Assembly: GCA_015680685.1 (NCBI GenBank)
Contig: MNCI01021399.1
Coordinates: 1,017,873 to 1,081,872, forward strand
Reading direction: 5' to 3'
Source of the DNA: Gnetum montanum
Lineage: Eukaryota; Streptophyta; Gnetopsida; Gnetales; Gnetaceae
Length of the DNA stretch: 64,000 nt
Notes under the pieces: model-generated
What the model was told of the DNA's origin: nothing
The model's database searches: none
The model's input: only the letters and a program-made list of their open reading frames with translations
Translations under genes and position numbers: made by a program
In this document: positions 1 to 11,048 of the stretch, in pieces
How positions within the stretch are numbered: position 1 is the stretch's first letter
Layout of the letters: each line of letters starts with the position of its first letter

Positions 1-832
1 TGGAATGATAGGTTAATAACACATTAATCATGCTTTACATGCAGGATTCACTATGCCCTAGGTTAGTTACCCCATGTTCCAATCTCTAAAATCCCTTCTA
101 TACTTCGTATCATCTCATTGTTCGTGTAATTATAGCTCATGTCATGTGTAACATAGAATTCTTACCTCATTCTAGTGATATTTACATGTGTGTGTTTTGT
201 GGAGTTAGTGCGGATTACATTTAACCCTTCTAGTACCCACAAACACTTTAAGTGTGGTTACACAAGGGCATTATAGGTTGCAACCTGCTTTGGGGAGGAC
301 CCACTTGTGTAATCTTTTGAAATCTTCACTTATGATACGGCTCACACACACCATTTCTTACCCTCAACCTATTTTTCATAACATTCTTTCCCTATTATCA
401 TTATCCCTCCAAATCAACATTCCTATGAACCATCACATAGCCTTTTTCTCCCATCCAAGGTCCTTATTGATAAAAACCACATCATCATAATTTTTTTGCC
501 TTCAGAACTAGTTGAATTACCCTATAACCCTTTAAAAATCATCTAGATGCCCTTATTTTACATCATTTAATTTCAAAGAAATATTTAAAATTTGGTACAT
601 TCTCTAAGTGCCCTAACTTCAATGAAAATATATATACATGACCCCCCTATGCTAATCAGCATCATTTGTAACTATTCATGTAGGGGAAGTTTTTCAAATT
701 TCTCTCTATGACTCACGATTGCATGTCCCTTGCTTTCATATCCATAGCTTGCTCGCTGGTACTCCGATTTTTATTTTTTTTGAACCTACTTGAACCCAAA
801 GTGTTCAGCTCAGTCGTGGGGGAGGGGGCACA
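1..832 (+). mobile_element. LtrF: internal 3' end of an LTR retrotransposon, non-coding
   Basis: No coding frame that I trust is present; the one short plus ORF at 254-490 has no recognisable motif. The stretch ends in a G-rich polypurine tract at 816-828 (GTGGGGGAGGGGG), four bases before a TG that starts a typical LTR. I therefore read it as the 3' untranslated part of an element whose body lies left of the window. The family is not identified. Confidence 0.55.
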
Positions 833-1846
833 TGCTGAATAGTGCATAAATTTTTTGAAATTCATTTTCACCCGAAGGACATATTTAAGGGTAATTAGTT
901 GTAAAATTAAGAATAGAATGTGTCAAAAAAAATTTCATCCCCTTAGCTATACTAGAAAATTAAATTTTCAAACCACCTAAGCAAAGAGGACTCAACATTA
1001 TAATCTTTCAAGGACATGAAATTGCTGACAGCTGCAATATCACGACCCATGCGATATCACGTACGTGATATCTCATACACAATATTCGTTCCTTCCCTTC
1101 GCAATGTCTATAAATAAGAGGTAGCTTTCCTAGTTTTGGAATGAGATTTAGATTGTAGCGAAGCTCTGGTAGCTTTACCCCTCCAGAGATAGATTATTTT
1201 CTAGTGTCTGCCCATAGTGTGGTGATTGTAATTGTACAACATCCTTTATTCGAGTGTGATGTACTTGGACATGCACATGACTGAAAATAAAGATCAAGAT
1301 TACTTCATCATTGTAGCATTCACTTTGTTTATTTATTTATTTATTTCTTATTTAATTGTTTCCTAGTTAATCTCTCTCACCCTTAAACTCCTAGAAACAC
1401 AGAATGAGTATGACTTGATTACAGGCATTTAAGTGTGACTACTTGGTAACCCAGTGGCGTACCTAGGATCTACACTAGGTAATCCTAGTGGTAGTCATGC
1501 ATAAAGTTCAAGATGTGTACGGATAATCAAGGAACGGATGCTGATCGCACTTAGGTTAGATTAGATTCTTTTACACTTTCTCTCTTAGGTTAGCTAATAT
1601 TAATTTTCATTGCCTTTAGGAGTAGCATTAGATTAGAAACCCATCATACACCTGACTCTAGACTAAACCATATGTGACAGCCTAATACTAGTCCAAGTGG
1701 GAAGACAATGAACTATGACCTAAAGTTAATTGTCTAGGTGCCACAACTAGTCCATTTGCGAAGTTTGACTGGATCGCACATGTAACACTCGTATTCGTAT
1801 GGTTGAGTGTAGGGGTACCTCACCACTCATCACTTATCCTTCCACA
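833..1846 (+). mobile_element. LtrF 3' LTR, about 1.0 kb
   Basis: It starts TGCTGAATAG directly after a polypurine tract. It contains a TATA box (TATAAATA, 1109-1116) and a polyadenylation signal (AATAAA, 1286-1291) in the right order. A (TTTA)n stretch lies at about 1327-1348. The proposed end is the ACA at 1844-1846, because the sequence becomes alignable to the Tat spacer (compare 18600-18640) from about 1850. If that end is right, TGGTA at 1847-1851 would be one side of the target duplication; the other side is outside the window. Confidence 0.6.
1109..1116 (+). promoter_or_regulatory. TATA box in LtrF LTR
   Basis: TATAAATA lies about 170 bases upstream of the AATAAA signal. This is the usual U3/R spacing in a plant LTR. 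Confidence 0.5.
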
Positions 1847-1852
1847 TGGTAG

Positions 1853-2293
1853 ATAGTACTAAGAGGATTTTAAAATAGTTTTTTGGCCCAATGATCAACT
1901 AACACTGTGTTGTTGGCATTATACAAGTTGAACTCGAGCATGTCCCAAATCTTGGATAGCTTATGAGTGCCCATTGTGTAAGTGCCATCAAGCACTTCAC
2001 CCTTCATATGCATTTCAAGATCATCTTCAAGGAACTTGATGATTAAGCTGGAGAACCTAGGCAATAGGGTTTTCATAATGATGGCCTTCATGCAAGAGGA
2101 GAAGTGTGACCATACCATCACATTAAATAATATTTGTAGTAGGAAGGCTAGAAACTCTTTTAACCCTCGCCTAAACCATAGGGAGCAATGCTTCAACATC
2201 ATGTATGGAGCTAGGGTGTGGGGCCCTGGTGCATGAATGTAGTAGATCAGCCCCACCAACTTAATCATCACTAATATGGGCTTGAGGAAGGCC
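1853..2293 (-). pseudogene. antisense gene exon in TatA, FCP1/NIF-like (HAD) domain
   Basis: An open stretch of about 141 codons without a stop runs from a good splice acceptor (AG at 2294-2295) down to 1870. The order of features matches the FCP1-homology/NLI-interacting-factor phosphatase fold: a hydrophobic strand (KPILVMIKLVG), then RRGLKEF, then VMVWS, then LSKIWDM, then NNTVLVD. The catalytic DxDG of the first motif is absent; KLVG is present instead. The homologous exon in TatB (18610-19061) has ELVD there, so the loss is shared. The 3' end of the exon is cut by LtrF. Family assignment is by eye only. Confidence 0.5.
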
Positions 2294-4924
2294 CTACATA
2301 CAACAAACATAACCATCAAAACCATAAGCAATCATAATCAAATATAAGCAAATGATAAATAATCAAAATAACTATAACTTCAAAATTAATGTTTTCATGA
2401 AAACCATAACAATAAAATCCATAGTTTCAGCACTTAGAACCAAAACCAAAACTAGGAACAACTTTCACAGAAAACCAAATACAACCAAGTGGCCTACTAA
2501 CAACTGATGGCAATTTTCATGATAAGATATACATAAAAAGTTATAAAAATTTTTATGTAGAAAAATTGAAAATAGGAAAAATAGCATGTACCTACTACAA
2601 TAGTCAAAAAATGCCAATTTAAATTTTGCAATATTTTACTAGGAATTCTAGTTAATGGTGAGATTAGCCATAGTAAAAACTTTAGGAAGGCTAGTTAAAT
2701 TCTTTTAAAAATTTAAATGATAATTAAACAATGAAAAAATAGCATGTAAATGGCCTTAAAAACCTTTGAACCCACCATAAAAATATACCAACAACACCAA
2801 TGTTGGCTATATAGTTAGGGAAGCTTGCAATTTTCATAGCCAAAATTGCATGTAGGGAACAATATACACTTGATCAAAAATGAAAAATTAGAAATAAATA
2901 ATTTATTTCTAAGGCTAAGAATTATGTGGGCATCAAAATTCAAAAAAAATTTACATCTACACTATAGTTCCAATCTTTGAAAAAATTTGAAACACAACCC
3001 AAAGCTATAACAAAATTCAACAAAAATTACATAAGAACCCAAAACTATAGAAAATGGCTATAGTAGATGACTGATATAAAATATGAAAAACCTTTTAAGA
3101 GTTATAAAACTACTTCTAGACCCTCCCTAACACTTTAAATCATTCTTAAAACCCTAGTATGTTGGCTAAAAAACATTTTCAAAGTGCCAACATTGCCCAT
3201 CTTTAAAAGGGTAAAATTGTGAAAACCAAAAACCTCACTTTAAACCAATAAAAAACATTCATGAAAAATTAACGATTTAACAAAATTTGATGATTCCACA
3301 GTTGTTGAAATCATTAAACCATAAAATAACAACTAGAAAACACAAAAAAATCCTAGCCATTTTTGTAGAAAAAAATGCAAAAATAACAAGAACAAAACCA
3401 TAAAAGCCGAAGCATCACTTTGTGCAAGTTTACAAAAAACTTTGCAAAAAATTAACCACACATTAAAATTCAGTGATTCTATAGTGTTAGAATCATTAAA
3501 AATAAATAAAAACCCAAAACATGAAAATTAAAAAATTCTTAATTATTCTAACTAGAAATAATACCAAAATACCATGAAAAATGGCCAAAAATTGAAAACC
3601 CACTTTTAATTGGCTTACCAAAAAAGTTGAAACAATTCATCGTAAGCTAGAATCCAATTTTTTAAAAATTATTTTGACCATTAAAATAGTAATACAACCC
3701 CATAGCCATAAAAAATAGAAATTTTAAATTCTTTAAACACAAAAAATACAAAAGTGATGTTAATTTTTTGCCTAAAATTACCAAAAACACATAAAAAACT
3801 AAAACAAAATATATAATTCAATACAAACCAATCAAAAAATAAAAGAAACATTTAAAACCCATAAAAAGAGCCTAGATATAATCTAGGAATTTTATGTAAT
3901 TCAATTCCAATCAATGAAAAATTCTACACAACCAAAAACACCTAAGAGTTCAATGAATTTTGCATGAAATGATTCGGATTTGTGAACCTGGGAGTAATGG
4001 AAATAGAGCCTTTACTAAGAAATGGTCATGGAAGTTTGGAAAGGCCTTTTATATTAGTGTCAACCTCCTCCAATTTTGGATTCTTGTTGCTTAGATCCCT
4101 TCTCTTTAACTTCTTGAACAAGTAGCATTGAAACTAGTAAAACCTTCATACTTCTAGAGCCTCCTGCAACAACTATGCATAGTACTTGGGGTCAAAAGGC
4201 TAGCCTATGTTGGAAATAGGTGTGGTGGAAGATAAAAAAGGTTTAGAGCTCTGATTTAATACATTGCAAGATGGGAGTGGTGTATCAAGAATTATTTGTG
4301 CAAAATTGAAATAAGAAAAACACTCTCAAACTTATGTACCTACCTTCAAAACCCTAGTTTCCCCAAAATGTTCATCGAAGTCACACTGAACTTCATGATA
4401 ACAATTGGAAAGTGGAACTACACTAGGTAAATGAAAAACCAATTCATGTAAAAACTCAAATTTAGGATGGGCTCCACTAGGCACCTATGTAAGAAGCCAA
4501 TGAAAATATTAATACACTTGGGTTTTTAGCTTCCCATGGTGACTATGTTGGGGTTTAAGCATTTAGAACCCTTGAAGTAGATTCCAAATCCAAATTACTT
4601 CCTAAACCCACATCACAACCAACCACACACATGTCATGAAACCTTATCCCCAAAATGGAAAACCAGTTGTTGACATTGATGGAAATTAGAAAACAAGGAA
4701 TGTTAAAACTCATAACAAAACTTGATATATAGGATAACTACACTAACTAGTAGCTTGACTAAGCTAGTTTGCATACTCACAAGTGCGATGGTATCTTTTT
4801 CCATGAACAAAACACTTGATTGACTCCAAAATTATAACACCATGTACCAAACCCTAACCAAAACCTCTAGTAGCTTTGAAATTCCACAAAATTAGTCAAA
4901 AATCATCAAAATTCATTATCCATG
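2294..4924. other. A-rich non-coding spacer of TatA
   Basis: No coding frame is seen on either strand. The stretch is dominated by A-runs and AAACCATAAAA-like words. It corresponds in position to 19062-20480 in TatB but is longer. On the minus strand it lies upstream of the antisense exon, so it could hold that gene's earlier exons, an intron or its promoter. Confidence 0.5.
4043..4053 (-). promoter_or_regulatory. possible TATA box for the antisense gene
   Basis: The minus strand reads TATAAAAGGCC here, a near-ideal plant TATA box, about 1.75 kb upstream of the antisense exon at 2293. I did not find an equally good match at the corresponding place in TatB, so the call is weak. Confidence 0.25.
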
Positions 4925-6860
4925 CATGGACTACATTGGGGGAGATCTCATATACACTAGCTAGTGTAGTCCCAAAATAGCTGAGCAAGGAATGAACACA
5001 AAAAACCAAAAATAGCCTCAAACAATGCACCTTGAATTTCAAAGCCTTTGATAATCTTGAAACCGAAGAAAACTAAGCAAAAATGAAAATTTGTCTACCT
5101 CCATCTTCAAAGTATGCTAGGAATAGCTAGGACTACATTGGGAAATGTAGTCCTAATGTAGTTGGAAGAGGATGATTCATTAAAAAGCTAATATAACCTT
5201 CAAACTACCACATTTTGACTTTAACATCACCCTAGGACCTCAAGTAGTCTTAAAATAGCAAATAACTAATCCAAAATAATTCAAACTCTACCTACATTGG
5301 CCAACATAGTGTTAGCATAGATGGATGGGGGATAGATATGAAAGGCCAAAAATAGTGGTTAAAATGACATACCTTAGACACCACACTTGGTGAGCCTAAA
5401 ATGGAAAAACAACCAAATAAAAACTTGTTGAAACCTACTTCCATTTTGGACTACACTGGGGATGACCTTGACTATGCTAGCCAATGTAGTCCTAGTGTAG
5501 TTGGGTGAAGGTGGATTACCAAAAAGCAAGTAACAACCTCCAAACTACCATATCCCAACCATAACACTCCCCTAGGATCTATGGTGATCTTGTACTAATA
5601 AATTATGAGACAAAAGCAAGCCAAATTCCATTTTCACCTTGGGACTATGCTAAGGAATCCTAGGACTATTTTGGCCAATGTATTTCTAGCATAGTCTCAC
5701 TTTCAGAACACCTAACTAAACCATGGACATGTCAAATTAGCTTCCCAATGCATCCTCTCAACTCCAAACCTTGTCAAAGATATCAAAGACCTCTAAACAA
5801 TGCAAACCAAGTCAAAAATCAATAAAAATAATCCTACACCCCATAACTATGCTAAAGGTGGCCTAGTCTATGCTATACAACATATTCTAAGGTTGTAGGA
5901 TTAGTTTAAAACCAAATCAACCATCAAAATTAACCATCTTAGGCCGAAAACCCTGGTTTTGAATACTAATGATTCTAGAACTCGAAAACCTAGTTGATTG
6001 ATCATGGAATTTTACTAAAATCCAAGATTTCATGTTGTGACTATGCTAGAGGAGGTCTAGACTATGCTAGCGAGTGTAGTCTTGGCATAGTCATGGTCCT
6101 AGGAATCATTGACCAATAGTTTAACATTCCAAATAGCCCAGAACCTGACTTGGAAATCGTGAACCTTGTCTAGCCTTACCAAGTTACAAATTCACCTTTT
6201 TTGACTCTAAAAATGTTAGATTTACCTTATTTATGCTAAGGCTAGGCTCAACTATGTTGGCCAACATAGTCCACTTAGGAAATGGTCATGTCCATGCTCA
6301 AAAAATCTTCAAAATCAACCATCATAGGAAAAAACCCTAGATAGACACATTGATAGCTCTAGAAACCCAAGAACCTAGTTAATTGATCATAGAAACCCAC
6401 CAAAAGCCATATTTCACATCTTACTATGCTAGGGTATTCCATGAGTATGCTGGTAAATGTAGTCCCAGGGTAGTTATTATTCAAAAGTGATATAATTAGT
6501 ATCTTATCATCTTGAATGGCATAAAATTTAACTTAAGATACCTAGAATATTTCTCAACATTACCCAGTGATAATTTTACCTTATTTTGACCATGGAAATG
6601 CTAGATTCCATGTGACTACATTGAGACAAGCCTAGGACTACACTAGCTATCCTAGTCCTAGTGTAGTCCCTACCCCAAGGTGGTTTAACAAGCACAATAG
6701 CACTTAGAATGGTTAAAAACTTGATTATGAAAGACTAGAATCCTAGAATCCTAAAGTTAGATATAGTTTGGTCTTATTCAATCATGAAAATTATAGATTT
6801 TGATCTACTTACACTAGAGAAACCCTTAACTATGCTAGGAAAGATAGTCATGAGGTGTAA
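4925..6860. repeat. TatA internal tandem array, period about 190 bp
   Basis: Degenerate units each hold a palindromic core of the type ACTATG..CATAGT around TTGGCCAA or CTAGCCAA. Cores occur near 4931, 5130, 5290, 5451, 5643, 5863, 6037, 6225, 6421, 6612 and 6808. Spacing varies from 160 to 220 and is mostly near 190. About eleven units are visible. A matching but differently worded array occurs in TatB at 20481-22800. Confidence 0.7.
6251..6270. repeat. perfect 20-bp palindrome
   Basis: ACTATGTTGGCCAACATAGT equals its own reverse complement over all 20 bases. It is the best-preserved core of the 190-bp array, and neighbouring units carry imperfect versions. Confidence 0.95.
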
Positions 6861-7224
6861 GAAACAAAAAGTTCACTTTGAATGGCCTATTTAGTATTCC
6901 CCATGCCCTAGTCTACCTTAGAAAGTTTATGGAACATCAATAGCATTGTTAACCTTCATTCTTCAACCTTGTGATGTCATTTGGCTTCATTTTTGGTCAT
7001 TGGGGTGTCACTTGGTCCATTTCACCAAGTGTTCTCATTTTTTAGCCTTTATTTGACCTTATGTAGCCTTTGTTTCATCTTATTTTTCTTCACCTATCTC
7101 TTATAGCCTTTTCTGGCCTTGTTTGCATCTTTTTTTTACCTTGAAATAACATGTTTTGGCTAATCCATTCATAGGTTCTAGAGTATTTTATATCATTTCG
7201 GCATTATTTACTTATTTTGCCTAG

Positions 7225-8934
7225 GTTCCACTTAGTGTGCTTATGGTTGATATGCAAGATTAGAGTATGGATACTTGGAAGAAAATTAGTTTTCCATTGA
7301 ACCTAAGTCGACCTCATGGTGATGTTGAATGATTTATTAACCTTAATTGCCTAGATCTTAAGCCTAAGAGCCCAATCAACTACATAGCCTTAATAGAGAA
7401 ACCTTTAGAATGACTCGAAATCCTAGTCAAAACCATTGAGGTTGAGTCTAGAGACATTATTGAGGACTTTCTAGTTGAGGTTCCTATCATGACACATAGT
7501 GGTAAGGAGAAAATATTAAAGCTAAGCCTCTCACTAGAACCTCAACAAGCTCAAGACATCACCAAGGTTCTCCAAGACAACATTAAGGCCTTTGCTTGAT
7601 AATATGAATACATTCTGGGTCTTGATGCATGCCTAGTGAACCATATCATACTTGATCCTAATATTAGACTAACTAAGCAAAACTTTCACAAGATTAGGCC
7701 AAATTTAATCTTAATAGTTTGTGAATTCATAAAATTATACCAAGCGAGTTTCATTAGAGTTGTCAATTATGAAGAATGAGTATTCAACATAGTAGTAGTT
7801 CCTAAGAAAAATGGGAGTGTACATATCTGTATTGATTTCTAAGAATTGAAAAATACAACCATCAAGGATGATTTTCCTTTACTTATTATTGACAAACTTA
7901 TCAATACTATGGATAGACATGCCTTACTATCCTTCATGGATGGTTTTCAAGATACAACCAAATTAGGATTAACCTAGAACATCAACTTAGTACAACCTGT
8001 ATGATCCCTTAGGGTACCTTTTGTTACACCATGATGTCCTTTGGCCTAAAGAATGTAGGAGCAACCTATCAAAAAAGCAATGACATATATCTTTAGCAAC
8101 TATATGCTAGAATTTCTCAATGACTATGTGGATGATATAGCCATTAAGTCCAAAGTGGTTAATAACCATGCACATGACCTTAACCTTGTGCTTAAATGAT
8201 GCCTCAATTATGAGCTTAGGCTTAACCCCAAGAAGTGTGTCTTTGGTGTCAATATTGATAATATTCTTAGCTTTGTAGTACCCAAAGTGAGAATACATGT
8301 AAATTTTGATAAGGATAAATCCATATGCAACTTGGTAACACTAAACAATATTAAGGAGATTTAGGAATTAAAATGTAGATTAAAATTTATCCATTGGTTT
8401 ATTGCTAGGATTATGGATAAGTTATAACCCATGCAACACTTTCTTAAGAATGGAATTCACTATGAGTGGATAGATCAATGACAAGAAGCTTTTGAAAACC
8501 TTAAGCAAGAGTGGGCATAGCTATCGATAGTTATGCACCGCAAAAGGATAAAGCTTTTTACATCTGCTTTCCTATCTTTGACATATTTTTTGCCTTCCTA
8601 CTCTATCAAAAATGAGATGGTGGAGCAGAGTTACCTGTATACAACTTAAGTCATCCATTGATTGCTTATGAGACCCAATACACCAAAGTGGAGAAGTATT
8701 GTCTATTCCTAATCTTCTCATTGAAGAAGTGGTGGCACTTCCTCTTTAGGAGCTAGGTCAATATCATTTGTGTAGATAACATATTAGAATCATCATGAGC
8801 AATATCTATAGAAATAGTTGTATTAGCCTTTGGAAATCCATAATAGCTGAGTTTGAACTTCATTACTCAAGCCTCAATGAAAGGCCAAGTTATAGCTACA
8901 TAACTTACTGTTTCATCAGTAGAAGATCATGTGC
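7225..8934 (+). pseudogene. pol: TatA pol, first part: RT and Gypsy RNase H
   Basis: The frame opens right after a splice-like acceptor (TTTGCCTAG, ending 7224). A leader containing VPIMTHSGKEK is followed by RT motifs: VVVPKKNGSV at about 7790, LSFMDGF at about 7930 and an intact catalytic YVDD at 8125-8136. The connection and RNase H region follows. Several stops and frameshifts are present, many of them explainable as CAG/CAA-to-TAG/TAA changes. The gene is interrupted at 8934 by TatB. The missing archaeal-type RNase H and integrase resume at 29490. Confidence 0.85.
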
Positions 8935-10396
8935 TAAAACACCATCAAAATTGCATGTTATAGCTTTTGTAATCCCTATCCCATGAAATGTGAAGCTAAA
9001 ATTCATTGTAAATGTGAATATTGTAACCCATGAGGTGCATTCTCACATACGTTATACTTTTGAAACTAAAATATTCTTCATAAGTGGTCAAAGCCTCATC
9101 TCCTACGTGAAAAATCCATATAATGCCTATATTTGGGCTTTGTGGATTGGGGTGGTTTAAAATTCCTTTTGGGATACTAAAACTAAAATTTTGATGGGTT
9201 TTATGGGGGGTATAACATTTTCCATGTTGGAGATACCTACTGGGGGTATAACTCACTTACAGCTAGTGTTGGCGAATATGAAATCAACTATGCTAAGTGT
9301 TGGTTGGGGGAGGGGGGTGGGGTGGGATGTGAGTAGGAGGGGTAAAACCCTTACCCTTAGTGTTGCAGCTCTACGCCTCTCATCCCCCCTTGCATGGCCT
9401 AGGCATTAAACCAACTCCAGCATTGACTCTACACTTCAATGTTGCTATTGGAAGACCCAATGTGGGTGGAAAGAGCTAGTGAGGGTGAAATTCCCATTTA
9501 CTAATTATAGTAAATGAAATGAATTTGATGTCATGGGGATATAACAGTTACCATACATAGTAACCCCACTAGATTTGAACATCCACCACACCTACATGTA
9601 GCCAAAATGTTTTCAATGATCAAGAAGAATTTGCAACAACAATCAAGTAGAATTTATAGTAGAAATCAAGTAGAATTTGTAGCCAGATTTTTGGCTCAAA
9701 ACCCTATCAAACACAAGCACCAAAACCATGAAATGGTTCCACACATTTCCATTTTTAGGCATTTTTTCATTCAAGAGCTTTGAGCAAAAATAGAGCTTCT
9801 TGAATTCCTCCACATGGAACCCATAGCCATTGTTACCCCTATTATCCCCCTTTGAGATTTGTGAGATTTTGGCATCAACGTTGAGCACCTAGGAATCAAA
9901 ACTACCAATGTTATTCACTTTTGTGATCCAAATTCCTAACACCTCTCATTCCCCTACATTAAAAATGCTACAAATCTTGTGTAAGAGTAGCAAAGGTTTG
10001 AGAGCATCAAGAGTGGTAGAACCTCCATATCGTGAAGCTAATTGTAGTAGTTTTAACAGCCTCTGAACCCTTGCCAAAGTAAACCCCCTTGTTGCAACAT
10101 GCCATCTTGTACAAATTCCTATACCTTCTTTATTTTTTCTGAAATAAATTTTACAGTTCCATTTGTATGCAACTTTTATTCATTTATTTCATTTTGGCAT
10201 GATTTATCCTCTAGATTTGTATTTTGCATTTTCATTTTAATTATCTACTCTATCCTTTCTAAGTCCTAGGTGATCTATTGAACCATCCAGGGCACCTCAA
10301 ATCCCATTTTTTGTGGAGGCACATAAGATCTAGGGTTAAAGATATTTTGTTAGAATACTTCACTTCTTCTTCAAATGATATTTTTGGTAATTGTAG
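8935..10396 (+). mobile_element. TatB 5' LTR
   Basis: It begins TAAAACACCATC (TG decayed to TA) and aligns along its length with the 3' LTR at 28077-29489. A TATA-like TATCAAA lies at 9705-9711 and AATAAA at 10143-10148. The U3 holds a G-rich low-complexity patch at about 9307-9345 that is absent from the 3' LTR. The right end is approximate, placed where the 3' LTR ends relative to the primer site. Confidence 0.75.
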
Positions 10397-11048
10397 TTTT
10401 TTGGTGTTAGAATGAGAACCTCCATCCAACATGGGATTTGCAAGTGTTTGAGTTTTCAGAATTTTCATAATAGTTATTGTGAATTCCAAAGCCAACGTTG
10501 GTTTTTTATTCCAACCTTTCATCCCTTATTCCACCAAAATTTTTCTAGGTTGAATAGCATTGGTAGTTTCACCATTCAAATCCTCCTTTCCCCATGCTGT
10601 GAAAATTTTTTCAGCAAAAGAAACATTGGTAGCCTATCAAAACCATTTTTGTAGAAAGTCAAAGTTTCCACTTTGACTTTGCTAAAGTAAACCGCCATTC
10701 CAAAAATTGCTAAGAAAGGTGTAAGATTTTTCTATCTTATCCTTATTATTTTCCTTTTTACTTCTCAGTGTTGGTATCATTGCCAATTTAGCATAGTTGG
10801 GGTTTGATACCTAGTGTTTGCCCTTTTTTTTTTTAAGTATAAAGAGATTCTCCCCTTTGGATAACTACTTGCTATTTATATCTTACAACTTGTTTTCAGC
10901 CATTTTATCCTTTTTAAGTGTAACTGAAAATTTCATTTGTTGGAATTTTTATCAAACCCCATCTTTTTATAACCTTGTTCAGCAATTTTAAGCATTTTAA
11001 CCATGTCTTTTAGTTAGTCAACTATCCTATCCTTTACCTTTACTGACA
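10397..11048 (+). other. TatB 5' leader, non-coding
   Basis: This is the stretch between LTR and gag. It aligns loosely with the TatC leader at 35161-36000. No ORF with recognisable features is seen; the T-run near 10822 is simple sequence. Confidence 0.6.
10402..10416 (+). promoter_or_regulatory. TatB primer binding site candidate
   Basis: TGGTGTTAGAATGAG follows the LTR end by a short T-run. TatC has TTGTGTTAGAAG and NaN has TGGCACTAGAAGG in the same place, both preceded by GTTTT. The first eleven bases resemble the complement of a plant tRNA-Leu 3' end (TGGTGTCAGAAG, from memory). The tRNA identity is tentative because the site is decayed. Confidence 0.5.

Larger units (their letters stand above)
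1847..8934 (+). mobile_element. TatA, left fragment (host of the nest)
   Basis: This is the pro-RT spacer and first half of pol of a Ty3/Gypsy Tat-lineage element. The left end is cut by LtrF. The right end stops inside the RNase H region and is continued at 29490 after the TatB insertion. The same order (antisense exon, A-rich stretch, 190-bp array, splice-like acceptor, pol) recurs in TatB, so this order belongs to the family and is not an accident of one copy. Confidence 0.8.

Noticed and set aside
254-490. 78-codon plus-strand ORF near the left edge
   Set aside because: No recognisable motif; low-complexity composition and location in the untranslated end of LtrF. Treated as chance.
10770-10795. 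TTGGTATCATTGCC as the TatB primer site (initiator tRNA-Met or decayed tRNA-Asp type)
   Set aside because: It lies about 370 bases inside the LTR end deduced from the 3' LTR and has no counterpart in TatC or NaN; the site at 10402 fits all three.
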